From Marinomonas piezotolerans (lineage in GTDB: Bacteria; Pseudomonadota; Gammaproteobacteria; Pseudomonadales; Marinomonadaceae), in NCBI RefSeq assembly GCF_003362755.1, contig NZ_QKRA01000003.1, positions 496,001 through 560,000 on the forward strand: a stretch of DNA of 64,000 bases, read 5' to 3'. The notes below the pieces were generated by a model that searched no databases, was not told the origin of the DNA, and was given only the letters and a program-made list of their open reading frames with translations. The position numbers were made by a program, and so were the translations under genes. Shown here piece after piece: positions 21,611 through 31,229 of the stretch. Within the stretch, counting starts at the first letter, position 1; every line of letters starts with the position of its first letter.

Positions 21611-23413
21611 ATGTCTAATAAAATCAATCATATACGCAATTTTAGTATTATTGCCCACATCGACCACGGTAAATCAACGCTGGCCGATCGTTTTATACAA
21701 AAGTGTGAAGGGTTAACTGAGCGTGAAATGGCGGCTCAAGTCCTAGATTCGATGGACATCGAACGTGAACGCGGCATCACGATCAAAGCGCAGAGCGTAA
21801 CGCTTGATTACCACGCTCAAGATGGCAAGGTGTATCAATTGAACTTCATTGACACTCCTGGTCACGTGGATTTTTCATACGAAGTGTCTCGCTCTCTGGC
21901 GGCATGTGAAGGTGCGTTATTGGTAGTCGATGCAGCTCAAGGTGTAGAAGCACAATCAGTAGCCAACTGTTATACCGCTATTGAGCAGGGGCTTGAAGTG
22001 ATGCCAGTGCTTAACAAAATAGACCTACCACAAGCAGAACCTGAACGTGTGTGTGCTGAAATTGAAGAAATTATTGGTATTGACGCAATGGATGCGGTCA
22101 CTTGTTCCGCAAAAACAGGTGTCGGTGTCGATGATGTACTGGAGCGTTTGGTTGCAACGATTCCCCCTCCTGAAGGAGATGTCGAAGCGCCTCTACAGGC
22201 ACTTATCATAGACTCTTGGTTTGATAATTACTTAGGTGTTGTTTCATTAGTTCGTATTAAACAAGGCACACTTAGTAAAAAAGATAAAATATTTATAAAA
22301 TCCACGAAGCAGAGTTTTCCTGTGGACAGTGTCGGGATCTTCACACCGAAACGTAAGGAGACTGGTGTCTTACGGGCTGGTGAAGTAGGTTACGTAATCG
22401 CTGGCATCAAAGATATCCATGGTGCGCCTGTGGGCGATACGATTACACATTCTAGTACACCTGACGTCGACCAACTTGAAGGTTTCCAGAAAGTAAAACC
22501 GCAAGTTTATGCAGGTTTGTTCCCTGTAAGTTCGGATGATTACGAAGACTTTCGAGAGGCACTTGATAAGTTAACGTTGAATGACGCGTCGCTATTTTTT
22601 GAGCCGGAGTCATCGGATGCGCTTGGGTTTGGTTTTCGCTGTGGCTTTCTCGGAATGTTGCACATGGAAATCATTCAGGAACGATTGGAGCGCGAATACG
22701 ACCTAGACCTTATTACTACCGCGCCTACGGTAGTATATGAAGTAGAATTGAATTCGGGTGAAATAATCAATGTCGATAGCCCGTCGAAGATGCCAGACCC
22801 TGGTTCTATCAAAGAGATGCGTGAACCAGTTGTCGAAGCAAATATTCTGGTTCCTCAGGAATATTTAGGTAACGTTATATCATTGTGTGTTGAGAAGCGT
22901 GGCATGCAAAAAGATATGTTATATGTCGGTAGTCAAGTTCAGTTACGTTATCACATGCCAATGAACGAAGTAGTATTGGATTTCTTCGATCGCCTTAAGT
23001 CTTGCAGTCGTGGGTTTGCCTCATTGGACTATGCGTTTAGTCATTTTGAAGCGGCACCACTGGTGCGTTTGGATGTACTAATTAATGGTGATCGAGTGGA
23101 TGCTCTTGCGCTAATTATGCACCGAGATAATGTTCAGCAAAAAGGCCGAGCGTTGTGTGAAAAAATGAAGGAGTTGATTCCTCGTCAGATGTTTGATGTC
23201 GCCATTCAGGGGGCCGTTGGAGCCAAAGTTATTTCGCGAACGACGGTAAAAGCATTGCGTAAAAACGTTACGGCGAAGTGTTACGGCGGCGATGTGAGTC
23301 GTAAGAAGAAACTGCTTCAGAAGCAAAAAGAAGGTAAAAAGCGTATGAAACAGGTCGGTAATGTGGAAGTTCCACAAGCTGCCTTCCTCGCTGCGCTCAA
23401 AGTAGACAGTTAA
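21611..23413 (+). CDS. lepA: Elongation factor 4 (LepA), ribosomal back-translocase
   Basis: 600 residues, full length for EF4. A translational GTPase that acts on stalled or misassembled ribosomes. GTP-binding motifs: AHIDHGKST at 15-23, DTPGHVDF at 81-88 and NKIDLP near 135. EF-G-like domains follow, and the LepA-specific C-terminal domain with basic end ([24 protein letters not shown], about 557-580) is present. Start ATG 21611 follows AGGG. Its immediate upstream neighbour is the prophage; in related genomes a periplasmic protease gene (mucD/degQ) commonly precedes lepA, so the prophage may separate the two (inference). Confidence 0.98.
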   Translation: MSNKINHIRNFSIIAHIDHGKSTLADRFIQKCEGLTEREMAAQVLDSMDIERERGITIKAQSVTLDYHAQDGKVYQLNFIDTPGHVDFSYEVSRSLAACEGALLVVDAAQGVEAQSVANCYTAIEQGLEVMPVLNKIDLPQAEPERVCAEIEEIIGIDAMDAVTCSAKTGVGVDDVLERLVATIPPPEGDVEAPLQALIIDSWFDNYLGVVSLVRIKQGTLSKKDKIFIKSTKQSFPVDSVGIFTPKRKETGVLRAGEVGYVIAGIKDIHGAPVGDTITHSSTPDVDQLEGFQKVKPQVYAGLFPVSSDDYEDFREALDKLTLNDASLFFEPESSDALGFGFRCGFLGMLHMEIIQERLEREYDLDLITTAPTVVYEVELNSGEIINVDSPSKMPDPGSIKEMREPVVEANILVPQEYLGNVISLCVEKRGMQKDMLYVGSQVQLRYHMPMNEVVLDFFDRLKSCSRGFASLDYAFSHFEAAPLVRLDVLINGDRVDALALIMHRDNVQQKGRALCEKMKELIPRQMFDVAIQGAVGAKVISRTTVKALRKNVTAKCYGGDVSRKKKLLQKQKEGKKRMKQVGNVEVPQAAFLAALKVDS

Positions 23414-23428
23414 GAAGATTTAGCCAGG

Positions 23429-23452
23429 GCCGCATTTCAGTGCGGCTCTTTT
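23429..23452 (+). terminator. Hairpin between lepA and lepB
   Basis: GCCGCA-tttcag-TGCGGC followed by TCTTTTG. A short T run, so probably partial termination. Confidence 0.55.
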
Positions 23453-23467
23453 GCTTGGAGAAGCTGT

Positions 23468-24292
23468 ATGGATTTTGATTTTGAATTGATCCTCGCCGTT
23501 GCATTTATCGTTGTGGCGCTTGCGTGGGGTTATGATCGCATTGTTTGGGCACCAAAGCGTAAAGCAGTCATGGCAGGCATGACACCTGAGGCGTTGGCTT
23601 TGTTAGATAAGGAGGCCAAGCTCAAACTTGCTGGAACCCCTAAATGGTTGCTTGAGGCTAAGTCTTATTTTGTCATTATTGCTGTGATATTTGGTTTGCG
23701 ATCATTTGTCGTAGAGCCGTTTCAAATTCCGTCTGGTTCAATGTTGCCAACATTGAAGATTGGTGACTTTATTTTAGTCAACAAGTTTGACTATGGTGTC
23801 CGGCTACCCGTTTTGAATACTACTTTGATTCCAACCACAGAACCGCAGCGCGGTGATGTTGTCGTATTTAAATACCCAGAAAACCCAAGCTTAAACTATA
23901 TTAAGCGTATGGTTGGCTTGCCTGGTGATGTGATCAGTTACCACGACAAGCGTCTAATGATAAATGGGAAGCTAGTTGAAGAAGATTTATTGGCTGAGCT
24001 TCCAGTTTCTTTGAACCCTAATCGTGAGCCAGTAGCGGTCTTTGAAGAACAACTGGGTGATGCGGAGCATCAGATATATAAAAGTTATCGCCGCAATCCA
24101 CTAGAAGGTGACTGGGTGGTACCTGAGGGGCAGTATTTTGTTATGGGAGACAACCGAGATAACAGCGCTGATAGCCGTGTCTGGGGGTTCGTACCAGAAG
24201 CGAATTTAAAAGGCCGAGCATTTTATGTTTGGCTGCATTGGGATGATTTTTTTAGCCTCCCAAGTTTTAAGAATAATGGTTTAATTGAATAG
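23468..24292 (+). CDS. lepB: Signal peptidase I
   Basis: 274 residues. Inner-membrane enzyme that removes signal peptides from exported proteins. Two transmembrane segments (residues about 6-22 and 66-82). Catalytic Ser91 lies in PSGSMLPTL and general-base Lys146 in [11 protein letters not shown], both at their E. coli numbers or within one residue. Box [13 protein letters not shown] is present near the C terminus. RBS TTGGAGAAG is close to the ATG. It is followed by rnc 17 bases later, the usual lepB-rnc-era order. Confidence 0.98.
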   Translation: MDFDFELILAVAFIVVALAWGYDRIVWAPKRKAVMAGMTPEALALLDKEAKLKLAGTPKWLLEAKSYFVIIAVIFGLRSFVVEPFQIPSGSMLPTLKIGDFILVNKFDYGVRLPVLNTTLIPTTEPQRGDVVVFKYPENPSLNYIKRMVGLPGDVISYHDKRLMINGKLVEEDLLAELPVSLNPNREPVAVFEEQLGDAEHQIYKSYRRNPLEGDWVVPEGQYFVMGDNRDNSADSRVWGFVPEANLKGRAFYVWLHWDDFFSLPSFKNNGLIE

Positions 24293-24309
24293 TCGTTTTT
24301 GGAGAAGTT

Positions 24310-24987
24310 TTGAACTCTTTTTATGAAAAATTGAGTCGTCGCATAGGTTACTTTTTTGCTGATCTAGGGCTGTTAGAGTTGGCGCTTACCCATCGTAGTT
24401 TTGGTGGGAAAAACAATGAGCGCCTAGAATTTTTGGGTGACTCTATTCTTAATTACGTCATCGCAGAAGATTTGTTTCACCGCTTTCCTAAAGCCAAAGA
24501 AGGTGAGCTCAGCCGTTTGCGAGCATCGCTGGTGAAAGGAGATACGTTAGCTGAGCTGGCTCGTGAATTTCAGCTTGGAGATTGCTTAAAGCTTGGTGCT
24601 GGCGAACTTAAGAGTGGAGGGTTTCGTCGTGATTCGATTCTCGCTGATGCAGTGGAGGGGATCATTGGCGCAATCTATTTAGATGCCGGTATGGATGTTT
24701 GCCGTCAGCACATTTTGGAATGGTACAAAGAACGTCTTGACGCGACGTCGTTGAAGGTCGTAACTAAGGATGCCAAGACTCGCTTGCAGGAATTTTTGCA
24801 AGCGCGCAAGCATGCTTTGCCGCAATATGAAGTCGTCGATATTGTTGGCGAGCCCCATGCGCAAACATTTTTTGTCTATTGCCAAATTGAGTTGTTCGAG
24901 GCTCCTGTGGAAGGTAAAGGTAACAGTCGTCGTATAGCTGAACAGAATGCCGCAGCAATAGCGCTTAAACAATTGGAAAAGAAATAG
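24310..24987 (+). CDS. rnc: Ribonuclease III
   Basis: 225 residues, TTG start at 24310 with GGAGAAG five bases upstream and no alternative ATG nearby. Cuts double-stranded RNA, including rRNA precursors, as a dimer. Signature ERLEFLGDS at 37-45; second acidic cluster [13 protein letters not shown] at about 113-125; double-stranded RNA-binding domain from about 152 ([14 protein letters not shown]...[14 protein letters not shown]). Ends next to the era start without a gap, suggesting coupling. Confidence 0.98.
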   Translation: MNSFYEKLSRRIGYFFADLGLLELALTHRSFGGKNNERLEFLGDSILNYVIAEDLFHRFPKAKEGELSRLRASLVKGDTLAELAREFQLGDCLKLGAGELKSGGFRRDSILADAVEGIIGAIYLDAGMDVCRQHILEWYKERLDATSLKVVTKDAKTRLQEFLQARKHALPQYEVVDIVGEPHAQTFFVYCQIELFEAPVEGKGNSRRIAEQNAAAIALKQLEKK

Positions 24988-25902
24988 ATGCAAAACGAAG
25001 AAGCTATACAGGACATTACCCATTGTGGATTTGTGGCGATTGTGGGTAGGCCAAATGTTGGCAAATCTACGCTAATGAATCACATATTGGGTCAAAAGCT
25101 ATCCATTACGTCCCGTAAACCGCAAACGACTCGTGACCAGATATTAGGTGTTCAAACCAAAGGCCATATTCAAACGGTATATGTTGATACCCCCGGTTTG
25201 CATAAAGGTCAGGACAAAGCCATAAACCGCTTTATGAATCGTACAGCATCGTCTGCATTGAAAGATGTGGACGTGGTGTTGTTTGTTATCGATGCCGAGC
25301 GTTGGACAGATGAAGATGATGTTGTGCTATCTAAGCTCCGTTTTGTTGATTGTCCGGTTGTGCTTGTCGTCAATAAAATCGATAAGTTGGAAGAGAGGGA
25401 CGCTCTATTACCAAGAATGATGGAGCTTTCTGAGAAGATGGATTTCGCGCAAATAGTGCCTATTTCTGCGTTGCGAAACAAAAATTTAGATCGACTAGAA
25501 GCGTTAGTTGAAAGCTATATCCCTGAAGGTAGCCAGTATTACCCCGAAGATCAAATTACCAATCGCAGTTCACGATTTTTGGCGTCAGAAATTGTACGAG
25601 AGAAAATTACACGACAACTGGGGCAGGAAGTTCCATATGAAGTGGCAGTACAAATTGAAGAGTTTGTTTTTGAGGGGGCCACAATCCACATCAGCGCGTT
25701 GATCTTAGTGGAGCGTGACGGACAGAAGCGCATTATCATAGGTGATAAAGGCTCTAAAATTAAACTAATAGGCAAAGAAGCTCGAATTGATATGGAAAAC
25801 TTATTTCAGCAGAAAGTGATGCTGAATCTATGGGTCAAAGTACGTTCAGGGTGGTCTGATGATGAACGTGCGTTGGCTAGTTTAGGGTATCAAGACGAGT
25901 AA
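24988..25902 (+). CDS. era: GTPase Era
   Basis: 304 residues. Essential GTPase that helps 16S rRNA maturation and 30S assembly. G1 GRPNVGKS at 20-27, G3 DTPG at 67-70, G4 NKID at 129-132. The C-terminal KH domain ([33 protein letters not shown], about 222-255) binds the 3' end of 16S rRNA. ATG directly follows the rnc stop. Confidence 0.98.
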   Translation: MQNEEAIQDITHCGFVAIVGRPNVGKSTLMNHILGQKLSITSRKPQTTRDQILGVQTKGHIQTVYVDTPGLHKGQDKAINRFMNRTASSALKDVDVVLFVIDAERWTDEDDVVLSKLRFVDCPVVLVVNKIDKLEERDALLPRMMELSEKMDFAQIVPISALRNKNLDRLEALVESYIPEGSQYYPEDQITNRSSRFLASEIVREKITRQLGQEVPYEVAVQIEEFVFEGATIHISALILVERDGQKRIIIGDKGSKIKLIGKEARIDMENLFQQKVMLNLWVKVRSGWSDDERALASLGYQDE

Positions 25903-25907
25903 TTTTA

Positions 25908-26654
25908 GTGCGAGTGACAGGGTATGTGATCCATACGCGGCCGTTTCAGGATGCTAAAATATTAGTAGATCTGTTTACAAAAGAGTTGGGATTGGTTCGC
26001 TGCGTACTTAGACGTAATGCAAAAGAGGCTCGGGCAACCCCCGGGTCTTTTTTATTGCATGAGATAGAGCTTGCGGGACGTGGAGAGCTTAAGACCATTA
26101 GATCTATTGAGGCATTGGAAAGTGGCTCGACACTTCAAGGAAATAGCCTATACAGTGCTTTTTACGTACATGAGATTATAGAGCGATTAGTGCCGACGAA
26201 TCTGCCATTGGAATCACTATTTTTACTCTATCAATGGTTGGTTAATAATCTTCGTCAAGGTGTTTCTATCGCGCCCTTGCTACGTCGATTTGAAATTGGG
26301 TTGTTTGAAGAGCTTGGCATTGCCATCAATATGGCAAGTACTGCGCGAGGCGATCCATTACAGCCACTTCAGCTGTATCAGTTTCATGCGAAGTTCGGTT
26401 TGCGACCTTATTTTGGAGATCAGCCTAAAGTAAGACCCATAATTTATCTTGATGGACGGATCGCGCAGGCTTATGCCGATGGAAAATGGACGGATAAAGC
26501 GGTATTGGCTATGGCAAAAGAGCTCCATCGGGCTTGGTTAGATAACGCCTTAGGAGGAAAAACTTTGAAATCTCGTTCCCTGTTACCCTCGCGTTCCCAT
26601 GAAGGTAGGCGGCTTTGGCAGGTACCCGTATTCGAGTACAAGGACTATATATGA
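25908..26654 (+). CDS. recO: DNA repair protein RecO
   Basis: 248 residues with a GTG start at 25908, five bases after era. Recombination mediator of the RecFOR pathway that helps load RecA on gapped DNA. The N-terminal OB-fold is seen in GYVIHTRPFQDAKILVDLFTKELG and RCVLRRNAKE. The helical middle contains a YSAFYVHEIIERLVP-type segment and the C-terminal part LYQFHAKFGLRPYF. No cysteine zinc site, as in other gammaproteobacterial RecO. The stop overlaps the acpS start (ATGA). pdxJ, which often lies between recO and acpS in gammaproteobacteria, is absent here. Confidence 0.95.
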   Translation: MRVTGYVIHTRPFQDAKILVDLFTKELGLVRCVLRRNAKEARATPGSFLLHEIELAGRGELKTIRSIEALESGSTLQGNSLYSAFYVHEIIERLVPTNLPLESLFLLYQWLVNNLRQGVSIAPLLRRFEIGLFEELGIAINMASTARGDPLQPLQLYQFHAKFGLRPYFGDQPKVRPIIYLDGRIAQAYADGKWTDKAVLAMAKELHRAWLDNALGGKTLKSRSLLPSRSHEGRRLWQVPVFEYKDYI

Positions 26655-27037
26655 TTATTGGTGTAGGAACCGATATTGTCGAAATTAAGCGGATTTCTGC
26701 TTCAATTGAACGTTTAGGTGCTAAATTTATTAAGCGAATACTGACGCCCTCAGAACAGGAGCAGTATTATGCTATTGCTCAAAGGGAAAAAGCGGATGCT
26801 TTTGTTGCGAAACGTTTTGCAGCAAAAGAGGCGGCGGTTAAAGCAATGGGAACGGGTTTTGGCTCCGGTGTGAGTTTTCAACACTTTTGCGTGAAAAATC
26901 GGCCGTCTGGGCAACCTTATTTAGAAGTGGATGAGGTGATTGAAAATATGCTTGGAGAGTCCGCTAGTTGGTTTTTGAGTTTATCTGATGAGCATCATTA
27001 TGCGCTTGCGTTTGTGACGCTGGAGGCCATGGAATAA
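26651..27037 (+). CDS. acpS: Holo-[acyl-carrier-protein] synthase
   Basis: 128 residues from ATG 26651, overlapping the recO stop. Transfers 4'-phosphopantetheine from CoA to ACP. Signatures IGVGTDIVEIKRI at the N terminus (magnesium Asp in GTD) and FVAKRFAAKEAAVKAMGTG (about 55-73, with the conserved Glu) are clear, and LSLSDEHHYALAFV is at the end. The 3' end overlaps the convergent kinase gene by 74 bases. Confidence 0.96.
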   Translation: MIIGVGTDIVEIKRISASIERLGAKFIKRILTPSEQEQYYAIAQREKADAFVAKRFAAKEAAVKAMGTGFGSGVSFQHFCVKNRPSGQPYLEVDEVIENMLGESASWFLSLSDEHHYALAFVTLEAME

Positions 27038-29864
27038 GAGTTTGTATATTCTCTAGGCGGCTAATTGCGTCTGTAAAATCTTGGAATATTTCATCAACTT
27101 CGTCAAAACCTAACTCTTTTAGGTGTGTTTCTAAAAAGTTTGCATGCTTCGTTACTTCAATGGTTCCTGAGTACTTACTGGCGCCATGAATTCTGTGTAC
27201 GGTAGCAATCAGTTTATTCAGATCTTGGGCTTGATAGTGGTGATGGAGCAGCCTTTTGTCTTCTTTTAAAGACTCCATGAACATTTCAAAAAGCTCTTTT
27301 GCTGCATTTGTTTTATTCCCAGCCATCGAGAGTGCTCGATCAAGATGGAAAACTTGAGCAATTTGTTGAGAAACTTGAGTGCTATGATTTCGCTCTTCAT
27401 GGCACCACTTCAATATGGTGTTGATTAGGATATCTTCGTTAACGGGTTTGGTTAAATAGGCGTTCATGCCGCTGGCCAATATAGATTGCTGTTCTTCTGC
27501 TAGAGCGTGAGCCGTTAGCGCAATAATAGGAGTTTCTTTATATGCTGCCATTTGTCGCAGACGTTTAGTGGTTTCCATTCCATCCATTTGCGGCATCTGG
27601 ATATCCATCAAAATCAAATCAAACTGCTGATTTTCTGCCATATCAATGGCCTGAATCCCTGAATACGCTAGGCTAAGTTTGATTCCATGTGGGTCAAGCC
27701 AGTGGCCTAATAGTTGCAAGTTTATAGGGGTGTCATCTACTGCAAGGATATGAATTCCCGATAGATTTATGTGATTGTCAGTCACGTTCACGTGGTCAGT
27801 TTTAGGGTCATCATCTGGGATGGTTAAACTATGTTTAGCATCAAATGCGGTTTGATTGATTTCAACATTTGTCAGTGCTTGATAGAGTTTGCTTGGATTT
27901 ATAGGCTTTAACAAAATGTGGCTTACAGATTGGTGTAATTGAGAATGTTGAGAGATATAGCCGGTCGGCTTCGTCATTAAAATGCAAGGGACGTTAAAGC
28001 GCGTGCTTAAATACTGGACGAGTTGATGAGTATCTTGACTAGTTTGAGCGGTGCTTTCTACATGCAATAAGGCGCAATCGAACGGCTTATTTTTCTTGTG
28101 AAGTGTACTGACGAGCTGGTCAATTGTATTGGTGTATTCATAAGTGACCTCAATGTCATCTAAGCAGCTTCTTAGATAGTTACGATAATTGGTATTGGGC
28201 TCCATGATAAGAACATGCTTGTTCAATGGCTGCAGAGGGGTGCTGCACTTATCAGAGGGGGTTAACTGAATACTAAAATAGAAATTTGATCCTCGGCCAA
28301 GTTCACTGGTTACGTTAATGGATCCATTCATTTGCTCAATGAGCTTTCTGGTGATCACTAGCCCTAGGCCTGTACCTGCAAAGTTCCGTGAGCGGCTAGG
28401 GTCGACTTGAGAAAAAGGTTTGAATAGTTGATTGAGTTTGTCATCTGGGATGCCCATCCCTGTATCAATGACTTGAATACTGATTCCTAATGTGTTTTTG
28501 CTCTGGCTCGTTAACGTAGCGATTACTTGTACTGATCCAGCCTGCGTGAATTTGATTGCATTCCCAACTAGGTTTGTAAGAATCTGCCGTACGCGCACCG
28601 CATCACCTCTTACCCATTCAGGCAATTGAGCGCTATACGATGGAATGAGATCTATGTTTTTGTCGTCGTTTAGAAGTGTCGAGGACAGCGTTTGAAAGAC
28701 TTCATCGATGATATCTCTTAAATTGAAGTCGCTTGGTTCTAAAATGAGTTTGCCGGCCTCAATTTTAGAAAAGTCCAAGATATCTCCGATAGTTGCCAGT
28801 AAGTTATTCGTAGAGAGTTCTATGGTATCGACGTAAGAGCGTTGTTGATTACCAAGATCATCTTTTTGTAACAGTTGTGTGTAACCTAAAATAGCATTGA
28901 GAGGGGTTCTGACTTCATGAGATATGTTTGCCAGAAATTGTGATTTTAAACGGTTTGATTCCGTTGCTTCTTTATTAGCTATGTGTAATTGAGCACTTTT
29001 TTCTTCCAGTTGCAGAGCATGCTCGCGAGCTTCCTGTGTCGTTTGTGCGATCTCTTCTTCTAGCTCGGAGCGATAATTGTCCAGGCGATTGGCGATGTAG
29101 CGAAGTTCGCTTTTGGTCTGAAGCATGTTTACGGGGAGCTGTATATCCCGAGCTTTTGCGTAATCTCCATTCGCGATGTGGGTGACCGCATCAACAGTGT
29201 GTGACCAAGGTCTCGTGCAGTGTCGAATGTACCAACGACATGCAAAACCACAGCCAATCAAGAAAGTGATGACGTATAGAAGGCTGGCAGCAATGTTGCT
29301 GATGATGCTTAGAAGTAAATCATTGGTGGATGCTAAAACTTGAATCCAGCCAAGTAGATCGCGGTTAGGCCCTTCGTTGCTGGCCGTAGCACCTACTATT
29401 GATAATTGTTGAGAGTCGGTGTTTGAGTTGGAGAGATTGTTGAGGTTTGCATTGTCGTTACTTGAATAAAAAACAGGAACAATTACGACAAACAAATCAC
29501 GTTTTTTTATATAGAAATGTTCTGAATCTGGTTGCAGATCGACAGAAGCTTTATGCTCTGTACCTAGACTATCAATACGACGACCTTTGCTATCATAGTA
29601 GCTTACACCAACAACATCAGGTTGACGCAGTAAGCTTTGAATATTGTTAGACAGTAAGTTTTGGTCGTTAAAAAGTAGAGCATATTCGCTGGCGCTGGCT
29701 GATTGTTCGGCGAGATAAATGTTGATTTGTTCAAATTGGTCAATCTGCTTAAAAGTTTGATTGACGGACGAGTAAATAGCTGCCAGCAAGCTGAGTGCTA
29801 ATATGGGGATAAAGATAGCTCTCCAAAGCGCGGATTGGATTGAAACGGGTGGCGTGTCGCGCAT
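26964..29864 (-). CDS. barA: Hybrid sensor histidine kinase, BarA/GacS type
   Basis: 966 residues, order as in BarA/GacS: transmembrane segment about 15-32, periplasmic domain to about 185, second transmembrane about 190-207, HAMP about 210-262, coiled coil, HisKA with His316 in FLANISHEVRTPLNAI, HATPase (GNAIKFTQAG, GMGIPDDKL, GTGLGLVI), a degenerate receiver-like stretch, a full receiver (AVDDTPINLQLL...LILMDIQMPQMDGMETT) and a C-terminal Hpt domain with VHRIHGASKYSG. It would pass phosphate to a UvrY/GacA-type regulator and control small RNAs of the Csr system. Neighbours cysM-rlmD-relA-mazG match the gacS locus of pseudomonads. The tail overlaps acpS. Confidence 0.92.
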   Translation of the reverse strand: MRDTPPVSIQSALWRAIFIPILALSLLAAIYSSVNQTFKQIDQFEQINIYLAEQSASASEYALLFNDQNLLSNNIQSLLRQPDVVGVSYYDSKGRRIDSLGTEHKASVDLQPDSEHFYIKKRDLFVVIVPVFYSSNDNANLNNLSNSNTDSQQLSIVGATASNEGPNRDLLGWIQVLASTNDLLLSIISNIAASLLYVITFLIGCGFACRWYIRHCTRPWSHTVDAVTHIANGDYAKARDIQLPVNMLQTKSELRYIANRLDNYRSELEEEIAQTTQEAREHALQLEEKSAQLHIANKEATESNRLKSQFLANISHEVRTPLNAILGYTQLLQKDDLGNQQRSYVDTIELSTNNLLATIGDILDFSKIEAGKLILEPSDFNLRDIIDEVFQTLSSTLLNDDKNIDLIPSYSAQLPEWVRGDAVRVRQILTNLVGNAIKFTQAGSVQVIATLTSQSKNTLGISIQVIDTGMGIPDDKLNQLFKPFSQVDPSRSRNFAGTGLGLVITRKLIEQMNGSINVTSELGRGSNFYFSIQLTPSDKCSTPLQPLNKHVLIMEPNTNYRNYLRSCLDDIEVTYEYTNTIDQLVSTLHKKNKPFDCALLHVESTAQTSQDTHQLVQYLSTRFNVPCILMTKPTGYISQHSQLHQSVSHILLKPINPSKLYQALTNVEINQTAFDAKHSLTIPDDDPKTDHVNVTDNHINLSGIHILAVDDTPINLQLLGHWLDPHGIKLSLAYSGIQAIDMAENQQFDLILMDIQMPQMDGMETTKRLRQMAAYKETPIIALTAHALAEEQQSILASGMNAYLTKPVNEDILINTILKWCHEERNHSTQVSQQIAQVFHLDRALSMAGNKTNAAKELFEMFMESLKEDKRLLHHHYQAQDLNKLIATVHRIHGASKYSGTIEVTKHANFLETHLKELGFDEVDEIFQDFTDAISRLENIQTLIPWPPASQTQAHNDAHQINSKTN

Positions 29865-29891
29865 TGAATTTCCTACTTATCTAAGGCCAAT

Positions 29892-30116
29892 CTAGTAGCA
29901 AGCTATGTTACCTTTACCTTTTCGTCTTGCACATTCGCGTTCGTAGTTTTCACAAGCAAGTACTTTTGTTCGTGAGGGGTTGCTGATGGTTTTGCACTCA
30001 CGCCATTTCTTACGAAGCTCCGCATCGGGTATATCTGCGGATGGACCTGCGAACATATCACAGCCAGACAGCGAGGCTATCACTAAAATGGTACCAACAG
30101 TTATCGGCATACGCAT
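29892..30116 (-). CDS. Small lipoprotein (unknown)
   Basis: 74 residues (72 if started at the second Met). Signal peptide MPITVGTILVIASLSGC with lipobox LSGC, so probably lipidated at Cys19. The mature part has four further cysteines in a charged, basic region (KKWRECKTISNPSRTKVLACENYERECARRKGKG, then ACY), enough for two disulfides in the periplasm. It lies upstream of and divergent to cysM, in line with the kinase gene. I do not recognise the family. Confidence 0.65.
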   Translation of the reverse strand: MRMPITVGTILVIASLSGCDMFAGPSADIPDAELRKKWRECKTISNPSRTKVLACENYERECARRKGKGNIACY

Positions 30117-30259
30117 GGTTTGTCACTCCTAATGCAATAGTATAGACCTAAGTTTATAACGACTTTGTATTGTAATCTGAATTTGAAGTGCTTTCTAATA
30201 GGTTCTAGTTACAAAGCGTAAAACATTAATTTTAAACGAATCTCTAGTATCTGGCTTTT

Positions 30260-31153
30260 ATGAAAGAATATCCAACAATTGAATCCATTATTGGCAACAC
30301 TCCCGTTGTGAAGCTGCAACGTATAAATCCTAATCCAAGCAATACAATTTTGCTTAAACTTGAAGGTCAAAATCCCGCAGGTTCAGTAAAAGATCGTCCA
30401 GCGCTTAACATGATCGCCGAAGCAGAACGCAGGGGGGGCATCAAGCCAGGTGACAGTTTAATCGAAGCCACCAGCGGTAATACGGGAATTGCGTTGGCCA
30501 TGGCGGCTGCGATTAAGGGGTATACCATGCACTTGATCATGCCAGACAATATGAGCCAAGAGCGGAAATCAGCGATGTCCGCCTACGGAGCAGTTTTGCA
30601 TCTTGTGACCAAAGAAGAAGGTATGGAGCGAGCCAGAGACTTGGCGGCAGAAATGGAAGCTGCGGGAAAGGGGAAAGTTCTGAATCAGTTTGGAAATGAC
30701 GATAATCCAAATGCTCATTACGTATCGACAGGCCCAGAAATTTGGCAACAAACTGAAGGAACTGTCACGCATTTTGTCAGTTCGATGGGAACTACCGGCA
30801 CGATTATGGGGATATCAAGATACCTTAAAGAACAAAATTCAGAGGTACAGATTATTGGTTTGCAGCCGTCTGAAGGCAGTAGTATTCCCGGGATACGCCG
30901 TTGGCCGAGAGAATATCTTCCTTCAATATTTGATGAAAGTCGCGTCGACCATGTAATGGATGTGGAACAAAATGATGCTGAAATTACAATGCGACGACTT
31001 GCCAAAGAAGAAGGGATTTTCTGTGGTGTATCGTCTGGTGGAGCAGTTAGCGCCGCGTTAAGACTTTCTGAGCAAGTTGAAAATGCCGTAATTGTGGCAA
31101 TTATATGTGATCGTGGTGATCGTTATTTATCAACGGGTGTTTTCAATGATTGA
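30260..31153 (+). CDS. cysM: Cysteine synthase B (O-acetylserine sulfhydrylase)
   Basis: 297 residues. PLP enzyme joining O-acetylserine with sulfide or thiosulfate. The PLP lysine is K44 in GSVKDRPA; the phosphate loop TSGNTGIA at 71-78 and the C-terminal FCGVSSGGA are present. Length and the CysM-type R-P-A-x-N-M motif after the Lys (CysK has K-D-R-I) place it with CysM. About 140 bases with no gene lie upstream. Conserved neighbour of the kinase gene and rlmD. Confidence 0.95.
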   Translation: MKEYPTIESIIGNTPVVKLQRINPNPSNTILLKLEGQNPAGSVKDRPALNMIAEAERRGGIKPGDSLIEATSGNTGIALAMAAAIKGYTMHLIMPDNMSQERKSAMSAYGAVLHLVTKEEGMERARDLAAEMEAAGKGKVLNQFGNDDNPNAHYVSTGPEIWQQTEGTVTHFVSSMGTTGTIMGISRYLKEQNSEVQIIGLQPSEGSSIPGIRRWPREYLPSIFDESRVDHVMDVEQNDAEITMRRLAKEEGIFCGVSSGGAVSAALRLSEQVENAVIVAIICDRGDRYLSTGVFND

Positions 31154-31229
31154 TTGGCAATGCCTAGCCTAGGTAGAGAGCACGATATGCGGTATTATTG
31201 GCCCACTTTTTTTTGCTAGAGATAGAACC

